Made by a program: the position numbers and the translations under genes
NCBI GenBank assembly: GCA_963663365.2
Contig: CAXXIH010000004.1
Span: forward strand, 1,054,001 to 1,118,000
Direction of reading: 5' to 3'
DNA: 64,000 bases
Origin: G963663365 sp963663365
GTDB taxonomy: Bacteria; Hinthialibacterota; Hinthialibacteria; Hinthialibacterales; G963663365
Notes under the pieces: model-generated
The model's input: the letters and a program-made list of their open reading frames with translations, nothing else
Told to the model about the DNA's origin: nothing
Database searches by the model: none
In this document: positions 1 to 8,600 of the stretch, one piece after another
Layout of the letters: every line of letters starts with the position of its first letter
Position numbering within the stretch: the stretch's first letter is position 1

Positions 1-120
1 CGCTGTATCGGCGTTTTTGTCCAACACATCCTGGTAACCGGCCAGGTTCATAACCCGGTGATAATCTTCAAGGACAGTTTCGGGGCTTGTGCGTACAATG
101 GCAACTTTTGATGCGGACAC
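1..120 (-). CDS. DUF362-like protein, 5' end only
   Basis: This is the first 40 codons of a gene that runs off the left edge. It reads from a GTG start at 120 (M-S-A-S-K-V-A-I-V-R-T...). The opening KVAIVRT, followed by a helix of the type 'ETVLEDYHRVMNLAGY', resembles the N-terminus of DUF362 proteins, which often accompany ferredoxin-type domains and are common in Planctomycetes-like bacteria. Only the N-terminus is visible, so the family call is tentative. No strong Shine-Dalgarno sequence is evident upstream of the GTG. Confidence 0.45.
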   Translation of the reverse strand, partial: MSASKVAIVRTSPETVLEDYHRVMNLAGYQDVLDKNADTA

Positions 121-404
121 GGTTTTTCAATCCTAAATTCAAACGACCTGATGCAGCGGTTCACTACTAAGTGGAAATATAGCCAAAATTACTCAGATTG
201 GCTCAGTGAGCCAATAGACTCCCCCTTCTTGTCTGCAATTGGAACCCATCTGGTGAGGATATGCTTTCTGCAATGAGCGAGCGATTCTTCGCCAAAATCC
301 GATTCGAATTCTTCCGCCGATCTCCTATGGATGGCTGCTATTACACGTGATGCTTTCACGGCTACATCTGTAAATAGGCCTATGAATGGGTCTTCATCCT
401 CAGC

Positions 405-1189
405 TTATCCACAGGCAGTAGGCCTGTAAGTTGTTTGGAAACAGTTAGTACGCAATTGGGTGTAGACGTTTTTTGTCTACGGATTCGTACAAACTACTAG
501 AGCTTCGTGTTTCGCTATAAAGGTAACAACTGCATTGTCCGAATCATGGGCAATTCAAGCGCCGACAAGCCAGGCACGACAGCTGCTTAGTGTACTTGAT
601 ATCGGCCCAAGGGCCTTTTGAGGAAGGTAATTTGTTGCTTACAGCCATCAGAATGCGGCATTTTATGCCGTCCACAGGGGCTGTTGTGAGTGCTTGTGGA
701 AAAGATGTGGAGATTACACCAAGTGTTATTTATAACTTATTGATATTTAAAAGCTTATAGTCGTATGTGACTGTGTGTATTCATTGGGGATGGGCCGAGG
801 ATCCCAAATGTTATATGGAAGAGGCCTGTCCAATGATCATGCTACGATCCTATCAGTACCTGGAACTGACCTACAAAATCTCAAAATTCCTATTAGCCAT
901 CGGCGGCAAAAGAGCCCAACGTGCAATACAGGCTTACCGTCCAAGTCTTGAATTGGCGATCTCAGAATGGATCAACCATCAAGATATGACGACACGCCGG
1001 TCGCTCCGGGCGGCGATTTACGACCTTGTAGAAGCTTCTGTTGAGCCGGCGAGAGTTGATGCAGCCATCGAAAATATCGACCGAATTCTCGGTTTGAGCC
1101 TTCCTCACGCCGAAATTGAGGCTCGTTTGGCGTTTCCGAGCAAAATTCCCGGCTGAAATGGCAGGATAAATACTCACCGGTTATCCACA
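405..1189. other. DnaA-box cluster with AT-rich stretch (possible replication origin)
   Basis: Two perfect DnaA boxes (TTATCCACA) lie at 405-413 and 1181-1189. Near-matches on the other strand lie at 695-703 (TGTGGAAAA, one mismatch) and 706-714 (TGTGGAGAT, two mismatches). A strongly AT-rich stretch at about 721-758 directly follows the pair at 695-714, which is the box-then-unwinding-element order seen at bacterial origins. Bases 121-832 otherwise hold no recognisable gene. No dnaA, dnaN, gidA or parAB gene is in view, so this remains a candidate only. Confidence 0.3.
833..1156 (+). CDS. small hypothetical protein
   Basis: An unrecognised, mostly helical protein of 107 aa. The frame opens at a GTG at 767, but the ATG at 833 is preferred because GGAAGAGG at 817-824 lies about 8 bases upstream. 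It has no signal peptide, no clear membrane segment and no known motif; the middle is rich in Arg and Ala and looks soluble. It sits between the two perfect DnaA boxes, downstream of the AT-rich stretch, and the next gene (HAD phosphatase) is on the same strand about 155 bases away. It could be a chance frame, although codon use looks normal. Confidence 0.45.
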   Translation: MIMLRSYQYLELTYKISKFLLAIGGKRAQRAIQAYRPSLELAISEWINHQDMTTRRSLRAAIYDLVEASVEPARVDAAIENIDRILGLSLPHAEIEARLAFPSKIPG

Positions 1190-1311
1190 GGCGTCTTTGT
1201 GAATGGTGCAAGCTGCAATCCCGCAGGAAAATACCGTTTGGGGCGCTTTCCGGATGGATTCCGGGCGTGCATCCATTGGGAGCATGGCCATCCTGCGCTA
1301 TTTTCCGGCCC

Positions 1312-1986
1312 ATGACCACTCTTGAAACAAAATCCGCCGAATTAAAACGGGCGGTTATTTTTGACTGTGACGGTGTGCTGGTTGACAGTGAGCCGATTGG
1401 ATTAAAGCTTTTGGGCGAAGCGTTGCAGCATTTCGGTTTCGATCCCAGCGAATACGATCTGGAACGGTTTTGCGGGCGGACCGATGCCGAATCGATCTTG
1501 GAACTGTGCGAAGAAACAGGCCGTGAAATCGATCTCAATGCTTACTTGGAGCACAAACTGGAAGTGTACCTGCAGGGTGTCGAAACTTGCGGTTTGGAAC
1601 CCTTTGAGGGAGTACCCGAGTTGATCCGGGAACTGGCCAGGTCGGGATTCGCAATTGGTGTGGCCTCATCCGGACCACCCCGGAAGATCGCAGCGAACCT
1701 CCGCGCATCAGGATTGAATGGCGAGCTGCAGGTAATTGTGAGTGCCGAAGAGGTAGAGCGCGGCAAACCAGCACCGGATGTTTTTTTAGAAGCCGCGAGA
1801 AGACTGGGCGTTCAGCCGGAGATGTGCTCTGTTGTTGAAGACGCGCCAGCAGGACTGCATGCGGCCAAGGCCGCTGGGATGCGTGCCGTGGCGGTGGCCC
1901 ATACCTTCACGGTTGAAGAGTTGGAACCATTGGCGGATCTAGCTGTGGAGCATATTCGGCGACTGACGCTTGAAGATCTCAGTTGA
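1312..1986 (+). CDS. HAD-superfamily phosphatase (beta-phosphoglucomutase-like)
   Basis: A cytoplasmic HAD hydrolase of about 225 aa. Motif I FDCDGVLVDSEP starts at residue 17, so D18 is the expected nucleophile and D20 the acid/base. The cap domain follows. Motif II is VASSGPP, motif III is the lysine in RGKPAPDVF, and motif IV is VVEDAPAGLHAA. This pattern fits the phosphatase/phosphoglucomutase branch (PGMB, Gph-like). The substrate cannot be read from sequence; sugar phosphates or phosphoglycolate are typical. The frame is open from 1267, but the ATG at 1312 gives the usual N-terminus. The TerB-like gene follows 15 bases after the stop and is probably co-transcribed. Confidence 0.85.
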   Translation: MTTLETKSAELKRAVIFDCDGVLVDSEPIGLKLLGEALQHFGFDPSEYDLERFCGRTDAESILELCEETGREIDLNAYLEHKLEVYLQGVETCGLEPFEGVPELIRELARSGFAIGVASSGPPRKIAANLRASGLNGELQVIVSAEEVERGKPAPDVFLEAARRLGVQPEMCSVVEDAPAGLHAAKAAGMRAVAVAHTFTVEELEPLADLAVEHIRRLTLEDLS

Positions 1987-2001
1987 GGATTGGCGGATAG
2001 T

Positions 2002-2460
2002 ATGGTTTTGGATTTTATACGTTCTTTGCTCCAAGACGGCCCAGCGGGCACCGCCCCCGAAGCCAAAGACGATCCGGTTCAAATTGCCACCTGTGTTTTG
2101 TTGCTTGAAGTTGCTATCGAAGACGGTGAATTTGATGCAACAGAACGGGAGCATATTGAAAACATCCTGCAAACCCGGTTCGATCTTTCCGAAACGGATG
2201 TTGACCGGCTCATTAGCCGTACCCGTGAAGCACGCAGCCAAGCAGTCGATCTATGGCGATTCACCAATGATTTGAACCAAAAGTTGAAACGGGATGAAAA
2301 GATGCAAATCATGCAGTCGGTTTGGCAGGTGATCTACGCCGATGGTCATCTTCACCTGGCTGAAGACCGGCTGGCGCATAAATTCGGCAAGCTTTTGCGA
2401 TTGAGTCACGATGAGCTCATCGAAACCAAACTTGCCGCCAAAAAAGAGAGCGGCTTGTAA
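2002..2460 (+). CDS. TerB-family protein
   Basis: A 152-aa helical protein of the TerB type (tellurite-resistance TerB fold). It has the acidic signature EVAIEDGEFDATEREHI near residues 35-50 and a second one, VIYADGHLHLAEDRLAHKF, near 110-130; these pseudo-duplicated acidic helices probably bind a divalent metal. The ATG at 2002 is chosen because GAGGA at 1985-1989 is about 12 bases upstream; a TTG at 1990 is also in frame but has no room for a ribosome site. Tellurite resistance should not be assumed: stand-alone TerB proteins occur without other ter genes, and none are here. Confidence 0.75.
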   Translation: MVLDFIRSLLQDGPAGTAPEAKDDPVQIATCVLLLEVAIEDGEFDATEREHIENILQTRFDLSETDVDRLISRTREARSQAVDLWRFTNDLNQKLKRDEKMQIMQSVWQVIYADGHLHLAEDRLAHKFGKLLRLSHDELIETKLAAKKESGL

Positions 2461-2494
2461 GACCCCTTTGAGGCATCGGAAAGCCAGCTCTATT

Positions 2495-3136
2495 TCAGTC
2501 TTTTTTAATCTCACGTCCGACAAATGTGCCTGCGGCATAACCAAAAAGCATGCCCCGGCTTCTTAAGCCATTACTGGAATCGAACCTATCTTCCCGGATC
2601 GATTGGACACGCTCACCCGGCCCCACGGCACGAGGAAAATCATAATAATCAAAACGTCCGTCGCCTTTCCGGCCCGGAACCGGAGCGGCGATAATCCAAG
2701 CCAGTTCGATGCGAATGTGGCCCGGTTTAAGCGAATAATGGCCAATGGTGCGTAGAATGGAAAAATCGGGATAATTGCTTGCAGCGCCGATTTTCTCTTG
2801 CCAATTTTCCCACAATCCATCTTGAGAGAATGTCGAAACGAACTCGGGATGGTTATTTTCCGGTTGTTGAAAGCCGATTGTGGATAGATCCCTAGCATCT
2901 CCCACAAATGTCAGATCTTTTAGCACAAATGTATTGGTACGGGATTGTGTTTCGGGACCGTGCTGGATCTCATAGGCCATGAGCGCATCGGCGAGCGTTT
3001 GCAGCTCTGTTTGGCGGTTTTGAATTTGTTGGAGAAGCTGCGCATTGCGAAATCGCGGCAAAAATGCAAAGACCGCCACCGCGAGTATCAACACGGCCAA
3101 ACCCGTTTCAGCCCATAGCCGGTGAGCGCGCTTCAT
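2495..3136 (-). CDS. membrane-anchored pilin-like protein
   Basis: A 213-aa protein with one N-terminal hydrophobic helix (about residues 10-27), then a long amphipathic helix and a soluble, probably periplasmic domain. The order basic start, hydrophobic helix, 'LADALMAYEIQHG' helix and small C-terminal domain is that of type II secretion pseudopilins, but the FTLIE-type prepilin cleavage motif is missing: the helix begins TGLAVLILAV. It is either a degenerate pseudopilin that is not processed or an unrelated anchored protein. It lies 36 bases downstream of glnB on the same strand. It is convergent with the TerB gene. Confidence 0.6.
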   Translation of the reverse strand: MKRAHRLWAETGLAVLILAVAVFAFLPRFRNAQLLQQIQNRQTELQTLADALMAYEIQHGPETQSRTNTFVLKDLTFVGDARDLSTIGFQQPENNHPEFVSTFSQDGLWENWQEKIGAASNYPDFSILRTIGHYSLKPGHIRIELAWIIAAPVPGRKGDGRFDYYDFPRAVGPGERVQSIREDRFDSSNGLRSRGMLFGYAAGTFVGREIKKD

Positions 3137-3172
3137 TTCCGCCTCAGATTTTTAAGACAGTAAATACGGAGC

Positions 3173-3511
3173 CTAGACTGCGTTTTCGCCCCGCTCTCCC
3201 GTACGAATGCGAACAACATCTTTCAATTCGGAAACAAAGATTTTGCCGTCACCGATATTCCCGGTTCGCGCCGACTCTGCAATGGCTTCGGCAACGCGTT
3301 CCACATCGGCATCTTTTACGACTACTTGAAGATAGATCTTAGGTGTGAAATCAACCACATACTCACGGCCCCGAAAGATTTCTTTGTGGCCCTTTTGCCG
3401 CCCGTAGCCACGGACTTCCGACACCGTCAATCCAATGACACCCATTTCGGTGAGTGTCCGTTTCACCTCATCCAAACGATCCGGTTTTATGATGGCCTCA
3501 ATTTTATGCAT
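3173..3511 (-). CDS. glnB: nitrogen regulatory protein PII
   Basis: PII signal protein of 112 aa, the usual length. It senses 2-oxoglutarate and ATP/ADP and controls glutamine synthetase adenylylation, NtrB or AmtB. The T-loop (about residues 36-55) is intact: Q39, and Y51 in FRGREY, the residue uridylylated by GlnD in proteobacteria, and K58 follows. The B-loop TGNIGDGKIF (about 83-92) and the C-loop arginines (RIRTGERG) are present. The start has AAGGAA about 7 bases upstream. No amtB, glnA or glnD gene is adjacent, so I cannot tell the GlnB form from the GlnK form. The pilin-like gene follows after 36 bases. Confidence 0.93.
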   Translation of the reverse strand: MHKIEAIIKPDRLDEVKRTLTEMGVIGLTVSEVRGYGRQKGHKEIFRGREYVVDFTPKIYLQVVVKDADVERVAEAIAESARTGNIGDGKIFVSELKDVVRIRTGERGENAV

Positions 3512-3669
3512 CGATCATTCCTTATCCATCTAACGAATTGAGAATTCGATTCGTTATGCGCTTTTTTGTCCTCTAGGCACCCGTACCAGGGGTTGAAGCA
3601 TTTTGACATAGCAGACTACCCCTCGTGTAGGGATAAGCTCTTAAAATCGCCTAAATGCAGGGCCTTGGC

Positions 3670-4299
3670 TTATTTTATATTCCACCATGGATTGACGATG
3701 CGGCCTTGTCCGCCCCCCTGCCGGATGGACTCAATTAATTGCATAGCTTTGCATTCGATATCTTTTACTACTTCCGAACGTTCTTGTAGCGGAACACCGT
3801 GATCAAGGTTGGAAACTTCAATTGAAAAAACCGGACGAATAGCAACACACTCAAAGAATGAACCAAGACAATCGTGAACCGGTTGAAAGCCGGGCCGGTG
3901 TTTGGATCCCCCCGTGAGTATGGACATGCCCGGACGATGTGGAAGACGATTTTGGCGGCAACGGAACCGGTCTTCCCAAAATGGTTGGCAGCGGTCAACA
4001 AAGGCTTTTAGACCGGAAGGCAAACCGTGAAAGAAAACCGGCGTGGCCACGATCAAGCCGGCGCATTCCGCCAAAAGGGGATAGAGCCGCCACATATCAT
4101 CACGAATCACGCAGCCATTACCTTGCGCGCACCCATGATGAGCCCCACAAGCTTCGATTTTGTAATCGCAGAGATGGATTGTCTCGGTCTCAATCCCTTC
4201 CTCCTGTGACAAGGCAACAACTCTTTGCAGGATGTCGATAGATGTTCCCTGACGTTGAGGATGGCCTATAACTGCAAGGATTTTCAATGAATTCACCAT
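3670..4299 (-). CDS. NAD(P)H-dependent FMN reductase / flavodoxin-fold protein
   Basis: A cytoplasmic flavodoxin-like protein of about 209 aa. The FMN phosphate loop is near the N-terminus (LAVIGHPQRQGTS), then an acidic-Cys segment ending in CVIRDDM, then the flavin-binding ATPVFFHGLPSGLKAFVDRC segment. This order is typical of NADPH-dependent FMN reductases and of iron-sulfur flavoproteins (PF03358). In many relatives the segment before DDM carries CxxCxxC; here it is CGAHHGC...C, so a full Cys cluster is not conserved. The ATG at 4299 is preferred over 4350 because it starts just before the beta strand. Electron partner unknown. Confidence 0.75.
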   Translation of the reverse strand: MVNSLKILAVIGHPQRQGTSIDILQRVVALSQEEGIETETIHLCDYKIEACGAHHGCAQGNGCVIRDDMWRLYPLLAECAGLIVATPVFFHGLPSGLKAFVDRCQPFWEDRFRCRQNRLPHRPGMSILTGGSKHRPGFQPVHDCLGSFFECVAIRPVFSIEVSNLDHGVPLQERSEVVKDIECKAMQLIESIRQGGGQGRIVNPWWNIK

Positions 4300-4520
4300 A
4301 ATAAATTGCCGGTTATCGATAATCCCTATCCGCGAATGAACGACGCTCATTTGCTTTTCCGGAACGATCTCAGCCTAACAAAATCAGCTGCGGTATGCCG
4401 GAAAAGAGCCGGAATTTTGCCGTGAAAATAGAATCCCCATCTTTGAAGAACCGCGGAATGGGCAGGCAGGGGAATGATTGAAAAGCGCCCCGGTTCCCGG
4501 TGCATTTCCCCCAAAACTTC

Positions 4521-4558
4521 AAAGGGCCTTGGAAAACCGATGTTCTCCAGGGCCCTTT
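4521..4558. terminator. hairpin in 4.35-4.90 kb gap
   Basis: A 13-bp stem with one G·T-type mismatch: AAAGGGCCTTGGA at 4521-4533 pairs with TCCAGGGCCCTTT at 4546-4558 across a 12-base loop. No clear T tract follows on either strand, so it is a weak terminator candidate or simply an intergenic hairpin. The rest of 4351-4899, between divergent genes, shows no gene I can support. Confidence 0.35.
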
Positions 4559-4899
4559 CGTTCCTCGACCCATCCCCACCGCAAAGCGGAAAGGGACGCG
4601 GCTGAGTCTCCAGCTAGCCTGTGTTTTGAGAATGTTTCAAGGGCGGCTTTCGTATGCTGATCAGGAAAGCCGTCCACATCCGCTTTTGGCTAAAGTTAAT
4701 CTAGACTTTCTTTAATACGTTGTATTTATTTCACTTAAAGAAATTTTAATGCTTTCACTATCAACCTCATATTCCGACACTTATCTTTTACGAACTGATT
4801 CAACCACAGACAATTTCAGCATGACTGTCAATCCTGCCATTCACTCTTTGGGCTTGGGCCACCGCTCGACAGACGCATCTGCTTGCGGCATCTTGGCTT

Positions 4900-5592
4900 A
4901 TGCCATTTCAGACAGTCATTTTCGATCTTTTTCATACTTTGGTTTCTATTGAAGAGTCCGCCGCGCCGGGACCATCAACGCATGAATTGGTGGGTGTCTC
5001 TTACGAATGTTGGCGCGATGTCTTTTACACAAATCCCGCCCCACGTTATATACGCGACGATTTGGATTTGGTTGACCTGATTCAAAAATCAGCTGCTGAA
5101 GCGGGGGCACCTTGCACACGTGAGCGGGCTGCGGAGATCGAGCGCATTCGCACCGGACGGTTTTATCATGCCGTCGTTAAAGTGCCACAAGATGTGTTGG
5201 ACGACCTCGGGAAATTAAAATCGGCCGGAATTCGTTTGGGATTACTCTCCGATGTGGATGCCCACGAATGCACGGGGTGGGCCGACAGCCCCCTACGGGA
5301 AATTATGGATGCGGCCCGTTTCTCTTGCCATAGCGGCGTGCAGAAACCGGATCCCGCCTTTTACCGAATGATTTTGGAGGATTTAAAAGCCGCTCCCGAG
5401 GAGACGCTTTTTGTTGGCGACGGCGGAAGCAATGAGCTTGTTGGCGCGAAGGAGGCCGGTCTCACACCGGTATTAATGATGCGTCATCTTTTACGTAGTG
5501 GAGAGCTGAAACTTATTGAGGAACGCCGTCCCTTGGCAAAATACGCCATCAAAAACGCCGGGGAATTATTGGAGATTGTGGATGAGGATTAG
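4900..5592 (+). CDS. HAD-superfamily hydrolase
   Basis: A HAD hydrolase of 230 aa. Motif I is IFDLFHTLVS near residues 7-16: the aspartate is the expected nucleophile, but the usual second Asp (DxD) is replaced by DLFHT, as in haloacid-dehalogenase-like and some nucleotidase-like members (DxF type). Motif II is GLLSDVDAHE, motif III the lysine in SGVQKPDPAFY, and motif IV FVGDGGSNELVGAKEAG. The substrate is unknown. The cap is helical and short. No convincing ribosome site precedes the ATG at 4900 and no better start is in frame. A hairpin terminator follows the stop by about 35 bases. Confidence 0.8.
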   Translation: MPFQTVIFDLFHTLVSIEESAAPGPSTHELVGVSYECWRDVFYTNPAPRYIRDDLDLVDLIQKSAAEAGAPCTRERAAEIERIRTGRFYHAVVKVPQDVLDDLGKLKSAGIRLGLLSDVDAHECTGWADSPLREIMDAARFSCHSGVQKPDPAFYRMILEDLKAAPEETLFVGDGGSNELVGAKEAGLTPVLMMRHLLRSGELKLIEERRPLAKYAIKNAGELLEIVDED

Positions 5593-5627
5593 GAAGTGCT
5601 AATTTGTTTCTTTTTCTTAAAAGAATA

Positions 5628-5657
5628 AAGCCCGGAAGGTGTTGGTTTTCCGGGCTT
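5628..5657 (-). terminator. terminator between convergent genes
   Basis: Perfect 10-bp stem AAGCCCGGAA / TTCCGGGCTT with a 10-base loop. Read on the minus strand, the stem is followed by a T-rich run (TTATTCTTTT), the intrinsic terminator pattern for the giant gene whose stop is at 5692. On the plus strand it follows the HAD hydrolase, so it may work in both directions. Confidence 0.75.
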
Positions 5658-5691
5658 GCTCATAAAAAGCGTTCGATTTTAACTTTGGATT

Positions 5692-8600
5692 TTATTGACC
5701 GTTTATAATCTCCCATAGGCGGATTAGGTCGGCGCGGTCAATTAATCCATTTGGAATCAGGTCATAGATTTCCAAGCCTTCGGTTATTTCTTCCATCCAA
5801 TGAACCGAGAGAAGAATCACATCGAGGTTGTCTACGGTTCCATCTTGGTTGAAATCGCCTTCTTTTAAGGCGCCGGTAATTGAGATTAGTTTATCGAAAT
5901 CACCGGATTGGATCAGCGCGACATTTCCCGCATCATCCCGGACATAAACCGGAACACTGACCGAATCATCGTTCCAGGTTCGATCGGAGACCGGCACGGA
6001 AAAGACAGCCTGAACGATACCGGGGGCGATTTCACTCATTTCGATAGCGCCGATTGTGCCGGTTGATTCCACAAACGCGGTGGTGTCCAACCGGGCCAAA
6101 GGCGTTTGCTGGTCGACATACGCATCGCCATTGAGGTCCACGGTGACAGTGACATTAAGCACCTCTCCCGGTTCGACCTGGAGGCGTTCTTGGCCATCGA
6201 TCATGGTGGTTGCGCCGCGAATGGTGCCGACTTCAAAGCTGACCGGCAGAACCGGCAGCGGATCGTAACGAACATCCAGTGAGACTTCATTGGGGATGCC
6301 GACATCATCGGTAACGGTCAGCACGATTGAAGCATTGACATAATCGCCACTGGCCGAAGCCGTACCGAGAACGCCGGAAGCCAAATAATGAGCCTCCGTT
6401 GCCGTCAGCGGCAAGTCAGCGGGATCGAACACATCCACGCCTTCGAGTGCGATGAAACGTTCGGCCCCTGCGCCGGTGAGTCCATCGGATCCGCCAAGGG
6501 CGGCAAAACTCGCGGCTACATCGTCCAGCATCAAAGCATCGCCGGGATCCGCAAACTCACCGTCGATAAAGACATTGGTTACCAAGAAGCCGGAGACTTC
6601 GAGGATATCCGCTGGGGAGAATTGAACTTCGGCATTTTGGAGAGCATCGCCGGTAAGCAGTTCCCGGTTTTCAGTATTGAATACGCCATCCGCGGGGCGG
6701 ACCGCAGAATTCAACTGAACCATGGCTTCACCGGATGCGGGCTGTGTCCAAACGGGACCAAGCAAATCAGCACCCAACGGTGTAGCGGGCTGGGAAAGAT
6801 CCGTCTCAATATCGGTGGGCTGTGCGCGGACAACCACATGCGGATCTGTGGGGACTGTAAGGTTTGAAACATTCAACGGTGGATCGGTCCGGGTTCCATC
6901 CCAGACTACGATCAGTGTGGTTGCACTTTCGGGATAATCAGCGGCTGTTCCGGTCACATCGGTGGGAATCACCCGCGAGTCGGCGGTGAGCGTATCGATA
7001 ATAACTCCCAACTGCATTGTAGGAACGAGCGCGATATTGCGGGCGACTTCGGCCACAGCGGCTTGATAGGTAGCCGACTCAACTGAAGCCGAACGGATAG
7101 TCTCGGCGAGTTCGGGTGTGACATGCGAAATCGTGGCGGCCACGACCAACACATCGCCGACTTCCAAGTTCGCATCGATCAATGAACCCAAAAGGGCGGG
7201 ATCATAGAGCGGCGCAAGGTTGCCATTTGCGGGATCATCAACCACACGCTGGAAGAGCGGGGCATAATCAGTCGCTACGAGATCGCCGTTGCCCCGTAAT
7301 TCTTCACTGCCTGCCGAACCCAAACGTGCAAAGAGATCGCTGGCGGAATCGCTGTTTAAGGCGGCGGCGATAACATCGCCCTCGGCCACATCGAATCCGG
7401 TACGTCCCTGAACGTCATAAACGAATCCAAAATCGCCGCTAAACGCGCCGGTAACATTTCCGGCGTCATCGGTGATTGTAATGCTGATTTGTGCGGCATC
7501 GTTTTGACGGGCTGTTTCCGTAATGGTTACCGCAAAAACAGCCTGGGCAGCATCGGCTCCGGATTCGGCTAACGAATCGGGAAGAATTGAGGTTGCAAAT
7601 ATGTCAAATGCTCCGGCATCCAAAACGACTGTTGGAGGGCTGCTGTTGAACGGATCGCCGCCCAAATCAACTGTTACGGTAACCAAAACGACATCGCCCA
7701 CGCTTACGGCTAAGGCTCCGGATGCATCCGGGACCAAACCGGCCAATGTGGAAGTGGTTACATCTTGAACCAAGGCCGGAACCGTATCGATACGGATAAA
7801 GACTTCAGCAGTCACCGGGTTAAGAACATCGTCTTGCGCAGTTAAAAGGATCGGCAATTGATCAAAGTCGCCGGTTGTGACGATTGGACCATCGCGTCCG
7901 ATTGTTGCGGTGCTGCTATAGATCACTGTGCCGGTTGCGCTTTGTACGGGCACGAGGATTCCATCGGTATAGAGGAAGGCTTCATCGGTTTGATCGGCGC
8001 TATCCAGAATCGCCGAGTAATCGGAGCGGACATCATCAAGGGCCAACGGGTCACCGAATTCAGCCGCTTCACCATCATCAGTAGCGCCTGTTACAAGTTG
8101 TGCAGAGAGAATCACCGTGTCACCGAGAATCATTTCTTGTAACACGACGCCATCGCCGCTGACCTCTTCCGTATCTAGATCAATGACTTCACCTGCCTGA
8201 TTCAGGCGGCTGGCGGATATTTGTGCTTCCTGCCACTGGGGACCGAGCGTATCGATTCCCAATCCGCCGGCGGAGATGCTCATTTGCTCTGGAGCAAGCG
8301 TTGCGACGACTGTGGCGAACTCAACCAATTCACTGCTTGAGGCAGGCGCTGCGCCGATTATCCACGGTGTTTCGGCAATACGGCCATCCCATACAAAGAT
8401 CAGAGATTCGGCCGCTAAAGGATCAGTGGACGGCGCGGGCAGAACCGCATGAGGAGCAATGGGGACACCGGCCGTAACTCCGGCGGGCGCATCGATAGCC
8501 ACCGGATCGACGTATAGATTCACCAATGACAAGACTTCGGATGCCGCGGTGGAATAAGTGACCGATCCCGGTTCGGCTGCAGCTAAAGCTGCCACCAACG

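Noticed and set aside
2002..2460. Tellurite resistance from the TerB fold
   Set aside because: No other ter genes nearby; stand-alone TerB proteins have no shown link to tellurite.
3603..3608. TTGACA that could be a -35 box
   Set aside because: No matching -10 box at 16-18 bases and no plus-strand gene follows.
5750..5880. Dockerin-like end as evidence for a cellulosome
   Set aside because: Dockerin-like ends are common in bacteria without cohesins; no cohesin gene is in view.
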